A model generated the notes under the pieces. It saw only the letters and a list, made by a program, of their open reading frames with translations. It searched no databases and was not told the DNA's origin. A program made the position numbers and the translations under genes. 64,000 bases of DNA from WHSW01 sp033856255 (GTDB lineage: Bacteria; Actinomycetota; Thermoleophilia; Solirubrobacterales; 70-9), in NCBI GenBank assembly GCA_033856255.1, contig JAWVFH010000029.1, forward strand, positions 58,920-122,919, in the 5' to 3' direction. Shown here one piece after another: positions 33,202-43,427 of this stretch (the first letter of the stretch is position 1; each line of letters starts with the position of its first letter).

Positions 33202-33985
33202 GCCTCGTGGAGGAGTTTCGACGCCAAGGGGCGGTTCCGATCCGCGGCCTGCTGACCCCCGAGCAGGTCGAGACCCTGCGCAGCGGCATCGATCGCAACC
33301 GCGCCGAGCCGGGGCCGCTGGCCCAGGGACACGGGGCGGACAAGTCCTTCTTCGAGGACTTCTGCAACTGGGACCGGATCGACGAGTACGAGGAGGTGAT
33401 CCGCGAGGCTCCGTTCGGCGAGCTGGCCGCCGAGCTGATGGGCAGCGAGACCGCGCGCCTGTTCCACGACCACGTCCTCGTCAAGGAGGCCGGCAGCGCC
33501 GAGTCCAGTCCCTGGCATCAGGACCAGCCCTACTACTGCGTCGACGGGAAGCAGAACGTCTCCTTCTGGGTTCCCGTCGATTCGGTGAGCCGGGAGAACA
33601 CGCTCGAGTTCGTCGCCGGGTCGCAGGCCCCGGGCACCTGGTACATGCCCCGCACCTTCCTCAACCAGACGGCGCTTGTCTTCGACGAGGGCGAGCTCGA
33701 GGAGGTCCCAGACGTCGACGCCGACCGCTCCGCCCACGAGATCCTCGGCTGGGAGCTCGAGCCGGGGGACGCGGTCGCCTTCCACATGCTCACCCTGCAT
33801 CAGGCGGGCGGCTCGCCGACCCTGCGGCGGGCGTTCTCGGTCCGCGTCCTCGGCGACGACGCCCGCTACGCGCCGCGCCCGCATCCGACCAGCCCGCCGT
33901 TCGAAGGCCTCGACGACGAGCTCGACGCCGGTGACCCGCTCGACTCGCCGCGCTTTCCGCTCCTGCACCAGAACGGAGACGGGCG

Positions 33986-33989
<4 letters not shown>
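33198..33989 (+). CDS. phytanoyl-CoA dioxygenase (PhyH) family protein inside the hut operon
   Basis: A 263-residue Fe(II)/2-oxoglutarate-dependent dioxygenase of the PhyH family. The iron triad is His107 and Asp109 in PWHQDQPYY and His201 in LTLHQAGGS, with Arg210/211 as the 2-oxoglutarate anchor. It overlaps hutH by ATGA and hutU by GTGA, so it is firmly built into the operon. Relatives hydroxylate acyl-CoAs, ectoine and other small polar molecules. No hut pathway step needs such an enzyme, so its substrate is an open question; a histidine- or urocanate-derived compound is my inference. Confidence 0.87.
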
Positions 33990-35649
<1,660 letters not shown>

Positions 35650-35653
<4 letters not shown>

Positions 35654-36225
35654 GCGTGCTCGAGATCCTCCAGGTCGGCGATCCGGCGCTGCGCGAGCGC
35701 GCTCGCGAGCTGACCGCGGAGGAGCTCGCCTCGCCCGCGGTCCAGACGCTGATCGACGACATGATCGAGACCAAGCGGGCCGCCGACGGCGCCGGCCTCG
35801 CGGCGCCCCAGGTCGGCGAATCGCTGCGGATCGCGATCGCCGAGGTCGAGCCGGACAACCCGCGCTACCCCTACAAGCCCCCGATCCCACTGACCGTGCT
35901 CGTGAACCCGGTGATCGAGCCGCTCGACGAGGAGCTGACGGAGATCAACGAGGGCTGCCTCTCGGTGCCCGACCTGCGCGGCGAGGTTCCGCGCCACGTC
36001 AACGTCGCCGTCCGCTACCTCGATCGCGCCGGGATCGAGCAGGGGGACATAGTGCGCGGCCTGACCGCGGGAACCTTCCAGCACGAGGTCGACCATCTCG
36101 ACGGGGTCCTGTTCGTCGACCGCGCCGATCCACGGACGCTGACCACCTGGCAGCAGTACGAGCGCTTTCACCGCGAGGAGTTCGAGCGCCGCGCCCGCGA
36201 GCTGGTCCGACGAGTCGGATCGTGA
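35650..36225 (+). CDS. def: peptide deformylase family metalloenzyme, between hutU and hutF
   Basis: A 191-residue protein with all three PDF motifs: GAGLAAPQVG at 47-56, EGCLSVP with metal ligand Cys103, and QHEVDHLDG with His145, Glu146 and His149. It has an insert PRYPYKPPIPLTV and a long helical C-terminus. PDF normally removes formyl from nascent proteins. Here it overlaps hutU and hutF by 4 nt each. HutF produces N-formylglutamate, and no hutG deformylase is visible, so this enzyme may act on that product. That role is a hypothesis; it could equally be an ordinary def gene. Confidence 0.9.
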
Positions 36226-37553
36226 CGGCTTACTGGTGCGAGCTTGCCTGGCTGGGCGGCGAGGCCGCCGAGGCCGGGGTGCTGGTCGAGGTCGAGGGCG
36301 AGCGGATCGCCACGGTCGAGGCAGGCGTCCCAGCCCCGCCGGCGGGCGCGACGCGCCTCGACGGGTTGACGTTGCCCGGCTTCGCCAATACCCACTCGCA
36401 CGCCTTCCACCGAGCGCTCCGCGGTCGGGTCCAGAGGCGCGGCGGCAGCTTCTGGACCTGGCGCGAGGACATGTACGCGGTCGCCGCGCGAGTCGACCCG
36501 GAGAACTATCTGCGACTCGCCCGCGCCGCATTCGCCGAGATGGCGCTGGCGGGGATCACCGCGGTCGGCGAGTTCCACTACCTGCACCCCGGCCCGGGCG
36601 GCGAGCCGTACGCCGACCGGAACGAGATCGGCGCGGCGCTGATCGAGGCCGCCGCGCAGGCGGGGATCCGGATCACCCTGCTCGACACGTGCTATCTGCG
36701 CGGCGGGATCGATCAGCCCCTGAACGAGGTCCAGCGCCGCTTCGCCGACGCGGACGCCGGCGCCTGGGAAGAGCGCGTCGACGCGCTCTCCGACGGCGAT
36801 GGGGTGAGGATCGGCGCCGCGATCCACAGCGTCCGCGGGGTCGACCCGGAGTCGGCCCGCGAGGTCGCGGCCTGGGCCGGCGCGACCGATCGCGTCCTGC
36901 ACGCCCACGTCTCCGAGCAGCCGGCCGAGAACGAGGCCTGCCTGCAGGCCTACGGCGCGAGCCCGACGATCGTGCTCGAGCGCGCCGGAGCGCTCAGCGA
37001 TCGGTTCACCGCCGTACACGCGACCCATCTCGACGAGTCCGACATCGCCACGCTCGGCGGAGCGCGCTGCTGCTGCTGTCTGTGCCCGACCACCGAGCGC
37101 GACCTTGCCGACGGGATCGGCCCGGCTCTGGCCCTGAGCGAGGCGGGCGCGTCGCTCGCGCTCGGCTCGGACTCGCACGCGATGATCGACCAGTTCGAGG
37201 AGGCGCGGGCGCTCGAGCTCGACGAGCGGCTGGCGAGCGGCGAGCGCGGCCGCCACCGCGCGGCGGCGCTGCTGAGGGCCGCAACCGGCAACGGACACGC
37301 CGCGCTCGACTGGCCCGAGGCCGGCGCGATCGCCGCGGGGCGCTACGCCGACCTCGTCACCGTCGGTCTCGACGGGGTCCGGCTCGCCGGGACGACCGCG
37401 GAAACGGCGCTCGAGGGGGTCGTCTTCGCGGCGAACGCGGCCGACGTCGAGCGGGTGATCTGCTCCGGGCGCGAGCTCGTCCGCGACGGGGTCCACACCG
37501 GGCTCGACGTCGCCGCCGAGCTGCGCTCCTCGATCGCCGGGGTTCTCGGATGA
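36222..37553 (+). CDS. hutF: formimidoylglutamate deiminase
   Basis: A 443-residue amidohydrolase-superfamily enzyme that deaminates N-formimino-glutamate to N-formylglutamate. Metal-binding and family features are GFANTHSHAFHRALRG near residue 48, the GEFHYLH strand, HAHVSEQPAEN, HATHLDESD and the SDSHAMIDQFEEARALE end motif. An unusual run of four cysteines followed by Leu-Cys occurs in RCCCCLCPTTERDLADG; HutF enzymes normally have small residues there. The GTG start overlaps the stop of the deformylase-family gene. Confidence 0.92.
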   Translation: MTAYWCELAWLGGEAAEAGVLVEVEGERIATVEAGVPAPPAGATRLDGLTLPGFANTHSHAFHRALRGRVQRRGGSFWTWREDMYAVAARVDPENYLRLARAAFAEMALAGITAVGEFHYLHPGPGGEPYADRNEIGAALIEAAAQAGIRITLLDTCYLRGGIDQPLNEVQRRFADADAGAWEERVDALSDGDGVRIGAAIHSVRGVDPESAREVAAWAGATDRVLHAHVSEQPAENEACLQAYGASPTIVLERAGALSDRFTAVHATHLDESDIATLGGARCCCCLCPTTERDLADGIGPALALSEAGASLALGSDSHAMIDQFEEARALELDERLASGERGRHRAAALLRAATGNGHAALDWPEAGAIAAGRYADLVTVGLDGVRLAGTTAETALEGVVFAANAADVERVICSGRELVRDGVHTGLDVAAELRSSIAGVLG

Positions 37554-38734
37554 CCGCCTTCGTGATCGATCGCATCGGCCTCCTCGTCACCAACGACCCG
37601 GCGCTCGGCGAGGGCGAGCTCGGGGTCATCCGCGACGCCGCGCTGGTGATCGAGGACGGGCGGGTCGCCGCGGTCGAGGCCGCCGGGGCGCAGGCCGACG
37701 AGCGCTTCGACGCCGGCGGGCGCTGCGTCGTCCCCGGCTTCGTCGACAGCCACACCCACCTGATCTTCGCCGGCGACCGCGCCGACGAGTTCGCGGCCCG
37801 GATGGCCGGGGCGCCATACGAGGCCGGCGGGATCCGGGTGACGACCGAGGCGACTCGGGCCGCGAGCGACGACGAGCTGCTCGCCCTCGCCCGGGCCCGG
37901 CGGGCGGAGGCGCTGGCCGCCGGGATCACGCACCAGGAGATCAAGTCCGGCTACGGGCTCACGGTCGACTCCGAGGCGCGGCTCTGCCGGCTCGCCGCCG
38001 AGCTCACCGAGGACGTCACCTTCCTCGGTGCGCACCTGGTGCCGCCGGAGTACGAGGGCCGTGCCGACGACTACGTCGCCCTGGTCTGCGGCGAGATGCT
38101 CTCGGCCTGCGCTCCGCGCTGCAAGTGGGTCGATGTGTTCTGCGAGCGGGGGGCCTTCGACGCCGAGCAGTCGCGCGCCGTCCTGGCCGCCGGCCGCAAC
38201 GCCGGGCTCGGCCTCCGCGTCCACGGCAATCAGCTCGGCCCCGGCGAAGGGGTCGCGGTCGCGGTCGAGATGGGCGCCGCTTCGGTCGACCACTGCACCT
38301 ATCTCGCGGACGCCGACGTCGAGGCCCTGGCCGGCAGCGACACGGTCGCCACCTTCCTCCCGGCTACGGACTTCTCCACCCGCCAGCCTTACCCCGACGC
38401 CCGTCGCGCCATCGACGCCGGTGTCGCCGTCGCGATCGCGACCAACACCAACCCGGGGTCGAGCTACACGACGTCGATGCCGTTCTGCATCGCGCTCGCC
38501 GTCCGCGAGCTCGGAATGACGATCGAGGAGGCGCTGCTCGCGTCGACTCTCGGCGGCGCCCTCGCCCTGCGCCGCACCGACATCGGCCACCTTGCGCCCG
38601 GCGCCCGGGCAGACGTCGTCGTTCTCGCCGCACCCTCCTACACCCACCTGACCTACCGGCCCGGCGTCCCGTTGACCGCCGCGGCCTTCAGGGGCGGTGA
38701 GCTCGCCTTTGGTGAGGATCCCGTCGTCGGTTAG
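37550..38734 (+). CDS. hutI: imidazolonepropionase
   Basis: A 394-residue amidohydrolase that opens the ring of imidazolonepropionate to formiminoglutamate. Motifs are VVPGFVDSHTHLIFAGDRADEF, the ITHQEIKSGYGL strand, FLGAHLVPPEY, LRVHGNQ, DHCTYL and ATNTNPGSS. It starts with ATGA overlap on hutF and is the last gene of the operon. Its TAG stop also forms the first part of the -10-like box of the next gene. Confidence 0.95.
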   Translation: MTAFVIDRIGLLVTNDPALGEGELGVIRDAALVIEDGRVAAVEAAGAQADERFDAGGRCVVPGFVDSHTHLIFAGDRADEFAARMAGAPYEAGGIRVTTEATRAASDDELLALARARRAEALAAGITHQEIKSGYGLTVDSEARLCRLAAELTEDVTFLGAHLVPPEYEGRADDYVALVCGEMLSACAPRCKWVDVFCERGAFDAEQSRAVLAAGRNAGLGLRVHGNQLGPGEGVAVAVEMGAASVDHCTYLADADVEALAGSDTVATFLPATDFSTRQPYPDARRAIDAGVAVAIATNTNPGSSYTTSMPFCIALAVRELGMTIEEALLASTLGGALALRRTDIGHLAPGARADVVVLAAPSYTHLTYRPGVPLTAAAFRGGELAFGEDPVVG

Positions 38735-38737
38735 GGT
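38732..38737 (+). promoter_or_regulatory. -10-like hexamer TAGGGT overlapping the hutI stop
   Basis: TAGGGT ends 6 nt before the GTG at 38744. Its TAG is also the hutI stop codon, as in the helicase/VOC pair at 21624. Confidence 0.5.
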
Positions 38738-38743
38738 CGGCGA

Positions 38744-39433
38744 GTGGTCCGAGCGGAGCGAGCGACAACCCTGAAGCTGGGCGCAGCGATTGGCGCCCTC
38801 GCGCTGGCCGCGGGCTTCGGCGCCGCGCGCGCTCCAGCAGAGGTCGCAGGAGACGTGATCAGCTGCGACCCGTCCGCGGGAGCCGTGTCGATCACTGATT
38901 ACCGAGACTCGCCGGACAAGATCACGGTCGGTTATCGAGCCAGCGACAACGCCCTGCGCGTCGTCTATTTCGCCTTCGGATCGGAGGATGCGGACTCCGC
39001 GAGCTTCGACGTCACCTGTCCCAATCCCGGTGGGAGCTGGGGTCTCGTGCAGGTGCTCACCGATTACTTCCACGACACGGTCAGGTTCGACGGAGACGAC
39101 CCGGCGCTCGCCGCGGACGGCTTCGGTCCGCTTCCCGCCGCGGTGCGATCCGAGGCGAACACGGACGGCACCTCCGATGATCTGTTCGGGCACGCCGGCG
39201 TCGACAAGCTCAACGGCGGTAGCGGAGCGGACGCGGTCAGCGGCTTCGAGGGCGACGACCTCCTGATCGGCGGCGAGGGCCGCGACACGCTCCTCGGCGG
39301 CCAGGGCGACGACAAGCTCAAGGGTGCCAACGGTGACCAGGACACGATCAAGTGCGGGTCCGGAGACGACACGGCGATCGTCGATCGCGGCGAGGACCGG
39401 GTCCAGGGCTGCGAGCGGATCCGCTTCGGTTAG
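38744..39433 (+). CDS. secreted RTX-like protein with short repeat region
   Basis: A 229-residue protein with an N-terminal signal sequence (about 1-29, core LGAAIGALALAAGFGAA). A beta-rich region of unknown type spans about 33-140. A short Ca2+-binding repeat block follows (GGSGADAVSGFEGDDLLIGGEGRD), and the end has two cysteines in IKCGSGDD...VQGCERI. Unlike the other two RTX-like proteins here, only about 60 residues are repeats. The GTG start is supported by the -10-like box. The TAG stop overlaps the TAA of the convergent gene (TTAG). Confidence 0.8.
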   Translation: MVRAERATTLKLGAAIGALALAAGFGAARAPAEVAGDVISCDPSAGAVSITDYRDSPDKITVGYRASDNALRVVYFAFGSEDADSASFDVTCPNPGGSWGLVQVLTDYFHDTVRFDGDDPALAADGFGPLPAAVRSEANTDGTSDDLFGHAGVDKLNGGSGADAVSGFEGDDLLIGGEGRDTLLGGQGDDKLKGANGDQDTIKCGSGDDTAIVDRGEDRVQGCERIRFG

Positions 39434-41241
39434 GGCCCGTCGGGCCAGGGATACCAGGTTCCCGTGAAGCTGGTGACGCCGCTGTCGCAGTCGCCGTCGG
39501 TGCCGCCCTGGATTGCGCGCACCGTGCCGGTGGCGGTGTCCGGGGCGAAGTTCACCTCCGCCTCGACCGTAGTCCGGTAGGGGGGCGTGCCGAATGCGTA
39601 GCTGAAGTGCGCGGTTTGGCCGTGGAGGTACTCGTCGGTCGTCACGCGGTGTCCTCCGCTCAGGTCCTCCCCGAGCTTGACCGTGAAGTCTCCGTGGAGG
39701 CTGTGGCACTGGACCGTGCCTCCGAAGGCATTGACGAACTCGCCGCGGTGGCCGCAGAGAACATCGGTGTAGACGTACGGGTAGTGGGTGACGAACGGTT
39801 CCGCGGGGTCCTGCGTGACGTATTGGCCGAACCGGGGCGTGCACGGCGGTCCCCCGCCGGGATCCACCGGGCAGCTCGCCGTTCGGCCCGGCTGGATTCG
39901 CTCGGGGCAGTCGCGGCCGCACCCCTGTCGGTTGGTCAGACCCTCGACGCTCACCCGCAGGGACGCCGGGCTGCCCGTGCCGTTGGTGTAGGCGAGGGCG
40001 AAGTCCGAGATCCAGCGAGGGAGGTCGGCGTTGCGTCCCGTGTTGACGCAGAACGTCTGGTCGTAGGACCGGCGCTCGTCGAGGCCGCCGGCTCGAACCC
40101 AGAGGTGCTCGTTGCCCTCGACCCGATCGACCTCGACGTGCACCTTCTTCACTCCCGAGCCGAGCGGGAAGGAGAGCAGCTTCGCGGCCAGCGATGAAAC
40201 CCGGAAGTTCTGCCTGTCGCTGCCCGTTTCCACCGGCAGCGGCGTGACCTCGGCGGCCGGTCCATTGTCGGCGGTGTCCTCCAGATGCGCGGCCCAGAAT
40301 CGCCCCAGCTCTTCGTCGAGCTGGCGGCCGTGATCGTCGAGCGCCCGTCGCAGGATCGCGGTCTGGTTCGGGGGAGAGCCCGGGTGCTCGAGGCTGTTGA
40401 TGTGCCCCGTTTCCTCGAACGTATCGACGAGCAGGTCCCAGAACGCCCGCGAGCCCATCCGCCTGCTCAGCCGCTCGACGAACCGGTAGGCCCCGTACTG
40501 ATGGAGGCGATCGGGCCCGGTGCCGGTGAAGCGATCGAGCGGTACCTGCGGTCGCCGCAGGAACGCGTCGTCGCGGTTGTCGGGCGTCAGCGGCTGGTCG
40601 AAGAGCAGCTTGTTGCCCCACTCGGCCGTCGCCTCGGTCCACCATCCGGGCCAGATCGCCCCGCCGGCCGCGCCCGATTGGAAGGCGTGGAAGAGCTCGT
40701 GCGCAGCGGTCGCCAGGCCGTCCGGCGAATCGACGCCCGAGGCTGGGATCACGACCGCAGTGGTGCGGGGCTGCGAGCAGTAGGGCAATTGCACGCCGAA
40801 CGCTCCAGTCAGCTCGATGTCTGGGACCACGAAGATCTCGTACACGGAGCCTCCGCCTGCGGGCGGCACCACGGTCCTGCCCGACGAGGCAAACAGCGCC
40901 TGCCAGGTTCCGAATACGTCGGTGCGCTCGAGCTCGTCGCGCAGGCGGGTCGCCGCCGCGATCGTCGCCGCGGTGCCGAGAGTCTCGTAGGCGGCACCCG
41001 TGCGGACGGTCGAGGTGTAGGGCGTGGTCGGCGCGCCGTTCACGCAACCACGGGCCGGGTCGTAGAGCGGGCCGGTCGCCGCCGCGGACGACGGCAGCAG
41101 GACAATCGCTGTCAGTGCCAGTAAGGCGGTGAGTGCGCGCCGGCCTCCTGCCGGGCGAGCGTCCTCGATCAGGGTGGATCCACCGTACCACCGCCTCCAA
41201 GCTGCGATTTCGCCGCGACCGCCGCCATTAACCTGCGTCAC
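39430..41241 (-). CDS. secreted putative zinc metallopeptidase (HExxH), unrecognised family
   Basis: A 603-residue exported protein. A signal-like segment lies at about residues 35-55 behind a basic stretch. The zinc motif AAHELFHAFQSG has HELFH at 181-185, and WWTEATAEW with Glu203 follows 18 residues later, a gluzincin-like arrangement. The C-terminal half is beta-rich with many paired cysteines, probably disulfide-bonded outside the cell. I do not recognise the family. The only usual start codon in frame is GTG 41241, one base from the divergent tRNA gene; a CTG nearer the signal peptide is possible. Confidence 0.75.
   Translation of the reverse strand: MTQVNGGGRGEIAAWRRWYGGSTLIEDARPAGGRRALTALLALTAIVLLPSSAAATGPLYDPARGCVNGAPTTPYTSTVRTGAAYETLGTAATIAAATRLRDELERTDVFGTWQALFASSGRTVVPPAGGGSVYEIFVVPDIELTGAFGVQLPYCSQPRTTAVVIPASGVDSPDGLATAAHELFHAFQSGAAGGAIWPGWWTEATAEWGNKLLFDQPLTPDNRDDAFLRRPQVPLDRFTGTGPDRLHQYGAYRFVERLSRRMGSRAFWDLLVDTFEETGHINSLEHPGSPPNQTAILRRALDDHGRQLDEELGRFWAAHLEDTADNGPAAEVTPLPVETGSDRQNFRVSSLAAKLLSFPLGSGVKKVHVEVDRVEGNEHLWVRAGGLDERRSYDQTFCVNTGRNADLPRWISDFALAYTNGTGSPASLRVSVEGLTNRQGCGRDCPERIQPGRTASCPVDPGGGPPCTPRFGQYVTQDPAEPFVTHYPYVYTDVLCGHRGEFVNAFGGTVQCHSLHGDFTVKLGEDLSGGHRVTTDEYLHGQTAHFSYAFGTPPYRTTVEAEVNFAPDTATGTVRAIQGGTDGDCDSGVTSFTGTWYPWPDGP
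41229..41234 (+). promoter_or_regulatory. -10-like hexamer TAACCT of the tRNA-Arg gene
   Basis: TAACCT ends 8 nt before the first base of the tRNA, so the precursor would have almost no 5' leader. The box lies inside the 5' end of the divergent metallopeptidase gene. Confidence 0.45.
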
Positions 41242-41242
41242 G

Positions 41243-41316
<74 letters not shown>

Positions 41317-41379
41317 TGCAGATTTGCCCTAGCCCAACTCCATGCGCAACCTTCACACTTCAAGACGGTTGGGTTCGAC

Positions 41380-42933
41380 GTGACGCGAATTCTGCTCATC
41401 GGTGCCTCAGTTGCGATTTGGACAGCGCAGGCCGTCGGCGCGCCGGCACTCGCGGCTCCAGGCGATCTTGACGACCGGTTCTCAACTGACGGGATCGCCT
41501 ACTCCCCGGCAATCGCCAAAGTCACCGCGGTAACCGTCGACCCTTCGGGCAGGCCCGTGGTGGTGGGGAAGAGCTCAGGCGGAGGGACGAAACCGGTCGT
41601 TGTTGGTCGGTACGGCGACTCGGGCGAGCCCGATGACACGTTTTCGGGGTCCGGCTTCGTACGTCCGAAGCTCGGCCGAATCGCAGCAGCCCATGACGTC
41701 GCGGCCGATCTGCTCGGTTCAATCCTCATCGCTGGCCGGGTCGATGGACGGGCAGCGGTCGTGCGGCTCACTGCGAACGGCGCCCTCGACGGGAGTTTCG
41801 GCGACCAGGGTGTGGTCCGACTTGCCGCCAGGTTCGCGAAGGCAACGGCCGTTGCCGTTGACCCGAATGGGCGGATTCTCGTCGGGGTGGAACGGCGTTT
41901 CGGCGGCGGGCGACTGTTGAGACTCGAGCGCGACGGTCGGTCCGATCTTCAGTTCGGATCGGGCGGAGAGGTGAACGGCCCTGGCGATTACGTCCGAGCG
42001 GTCCAGCCGCTTCCTGACGGGTCCGTTCTGTTCGGTGGCAGCGGAGTGGTCAAGCTGACCACCAGCGGACAACGTGACCCATCGTTTGGTACCAACGGGT
42101 CGAGCGGCATACTCAGCGGAACGCTGGGAAACGGCGTGGAATCCATCGCAGTGGCGCAGGATGGCTCGGTAGTCGCAGGGGTGATGGGCGTTTCGCTGAC
42201 TGGGCCGGGCGCGGGGGCGTACAGGTACGTCGCCAAGCTTTCTCCGAGCGGGCAGGTGCTGTTCAACTACTTCGGCCTGCGCGGCTCTCGTGTGGCTCTT
42301 GGTGCCGATTCACGGGTGTTCGCGGCGTCATCGCCCCAGTCCCCGGTTCTCCCTACGGGACCCGCCCTCGGCGCCGCCCTCGCGTCGGGTGAGGCGGACC
42401 GAGCGTTCGGCGCGGAAGGCTTGTCACGGATCTACTCCGGTGTGCTCGGCGGATCTGCGGCCGACTTGACCGTCGACCTGCAGGGACGGCCGATCGTCGC
42501 GGTCAACGTTGAGGGAGCGTCGGCGGCGTTGGCGCGGCTCGAGTCAGCCCCCGGACCTTCGGATCACGACGCGGATGGCATCGAGGACGTCGTTGACCCC
42601 TGCCCATACGGCTATGCGCCCGAAGGATGTCGAACGACCCGGCCGACGGTTCGGCTGAGGCGTTACAGCGGCCGCGCGTTTGCCAAGTTCGGCCCTCGCG
42701 CCCCCTGCGATGCTGGGACTCGGCTCACGCTCTATCGAACGCGCCCAGGGTTCGATCGACGCTTATCGCGCGTCATTTTCAGACCCTCGTTGCGTTCCAG
42801 CGACGCCGGCTACTACCTCGCGGATCTCCACGAGAGGATCGGGGACGGCTCCTACTACGTCGAAGCGAGCCCAAACCAATCTGCCCTGGCGACGTGCGCC
42901 GCTGCGCGATCGAAAGTGGTCGCCTGGCCCTGA
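41380..42933 (+). CDS. secreted delta-60 repeat (beta-propeller-like) protein
   Basis: A 517-residue exported protein. The signal peptide covers about residues 1-26 (ending ALAAPG). Residues 28-390 carry about six repeats with the D-x-x-F-G-x-x-G signature of delta-60 domains (for example GALDGSFGDQGVVRL, QRDPSFGTNGSSGI, EADRAFGAEGLSRI). A calcium-binding thrombospondin type 3-like motif DHDADGIEDVVDPCP follows. The last 100 residues form a small domain with cysteines. The codon usage is a little less GC-biased than its neighbours. GTG 41380 is chosen because the signal peptide starts there. Function is unknown. Confidence 0.8.
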   Translation: MTRILLIGASVAIWTAQAVGAPALAAPGDLDDRFSTDGIAYSPAIAKVTAVTVDPSGRPVVVGKSSGGGTKPVVVGRYGDSGEPDDTFSGSGFVRPKLGRIAAAHDVAADLLGSILIAGRVDGRAAVVRLTANGALDGSFGDQGVVRLAARFAKATAVAVDPNGRILVGVERRFGGGRLLRLERDGRSDLQFGSGGEVNGPGDYVRAVQPLPDGSVLFGGSGVVKLTTSGQRDPSFGTNGSSGILSGTLGNGVESIAVAQDGSVVAGVMGVSLTGPGAGAYRYVAKLSPSGQVLFNYFGLRGSRVALGADSRVFAASSPQSPVLPTGPALGAALASGEADRAFGAEGLSRIYSGVLGGSAADLTVDLQGRPIVAVNVEGASAALARLESAPGPSDHDADGIEDVVDPCPYGYAPEGCRTTRPTVRLRRYSGRAFAKFGPRAPCDAGTRLTLYRTRPGFDRRLSRVIFRPSLRSSDAGYYLADLHERIGDGSYYVEASPNQSALATCAAARSKVVAWP

Positions 42934-43017
42934 ACGACCTCCGGTCTACAAGCTGTGTTTGCGGCCCTGGACTGGGCGAGGCATGCCGGTCGCTACCGCA
43001 CCGCTTCGCGGAAGTCG

Positions 43018-43353
43018 TCACCGCTCAGGCAGATAGTCCTCCGCCCAGCGGCTGATCTGCGCGAGGGCCGGGATCAGCGCGCGGCCGGCCTCGGTGAGGG
43101 CGTAGGCGGTGGAGAGCGGCGGGCCCTCGGCGACCGTGCGGGTGATCAGGCCCGCGTCGCTGAGGGCGGTGAGGCGGGTGGAGAGCATCGAGTCGCTGAT
43201 CCCGTCGATCGCCCGGGCGAGCTCGCGGAAGCCGGCGGGGCCGGTGCTGAGGTTGCCGAGCACGACGCCGGTCCACCGGTGGCCGAGAAGGTCGAAGGCG
43301 CGCGCGAGCGCGGCGTCACCGCGCTCGCAGGTCTCCTTGGTCCGGGCGGCGAT
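43018..43353 (-). CDS. HxlR-type transcriptional regulator with apparent ATC start
   Basis: A winged-helix regulator of the HxlR family, 111 residues if translation starts at the ATC codon at 43353-43351. Homology clearly extends upstream of the first usual start codon (GTG 43263): the frame encodes TCERGDAALARAFDLLGHRWTG, which contains the conserved N-terminal Cys and helix 1 of the family. No ATG, GTG, TTG or CTG exists between the in-frame TAG and that GTG. TAGTGT ends exactly 6 nt before the ATC, the leaderless spacing found elsewhere here. The rest has GPAGFRELARAIDGISDSMLSTRL and the wing. It is divergent from the luciferase-like gene and probably controls it. Confidence 0.75.
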   Translation of the reverse strand: MAARTKETCERGDAALARAFDLLGHRWTGVVLGNLSTGPAGFRELARAIDGISDSMLSTRLTALSDAGLITRTVAEGPPLSTAYALTEAGRALIPALAQISRWAEDYLPER

Positions 43354-43359
43354 CCCGGC

Positions 43360-43365
43360 ACACTA
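43360..43365 (-). promoter_or_regulatory. -10-like hexamer TAGTGT, leaderless promoter of the HxlR gene
   Basis: TAGTGT on the minus strand lies 6 nt before the in-frame ATC at 43353. It overlaps the left arm of the palindrome at 43362-43385, so bound regulator would block it. Confidence 0.55.
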
Positions 43366-43385
43366 GCAGAATACTGGTTGCTAGT
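43362..43385. promoter_or_regulatory. probable HxlR operator, 7-bp inverted repeat with 10-nt spacer
   Basis: ACTAGCA and TGCTAGT are perfect inverted arms. A second overlapping pair, ATACT (43371) and AGTAT (43383), lies within it. It sits between the two divergent genes and overlaps the HxlR -10 box, as expected for an autoregulated redox switch. Confidence 0.6.
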
Positions 43386-43427
43386 ATCCCCCAAGTTACT
43401 TGCCCTGTACGAGTTTGAGAGAGAGCG

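Noticed and set aside
37343..41200. 1285-codon open frame on the minus strand
   Set aside because: It is antisense to hutF, hutI and the RTX-like gene and in a different frame from the secreted HExxH gene. Composition is typical of a GC-rich shadow.
41342..41353. ATGCGCAACC after the tRNA resembling the 22-nt repeat at 9498
   Set aside because: Only about 10 bases match, which can occur by chance; no further repeat similarity.
43018..43263. HxlR gene starting at GTG 43263 (81 residues)
   Set aside because: This would cut off the conserved N-terminal Cys and helix 1 that are encoded upstream in frame. The ATC start with a properly spaced -10 box fits better.
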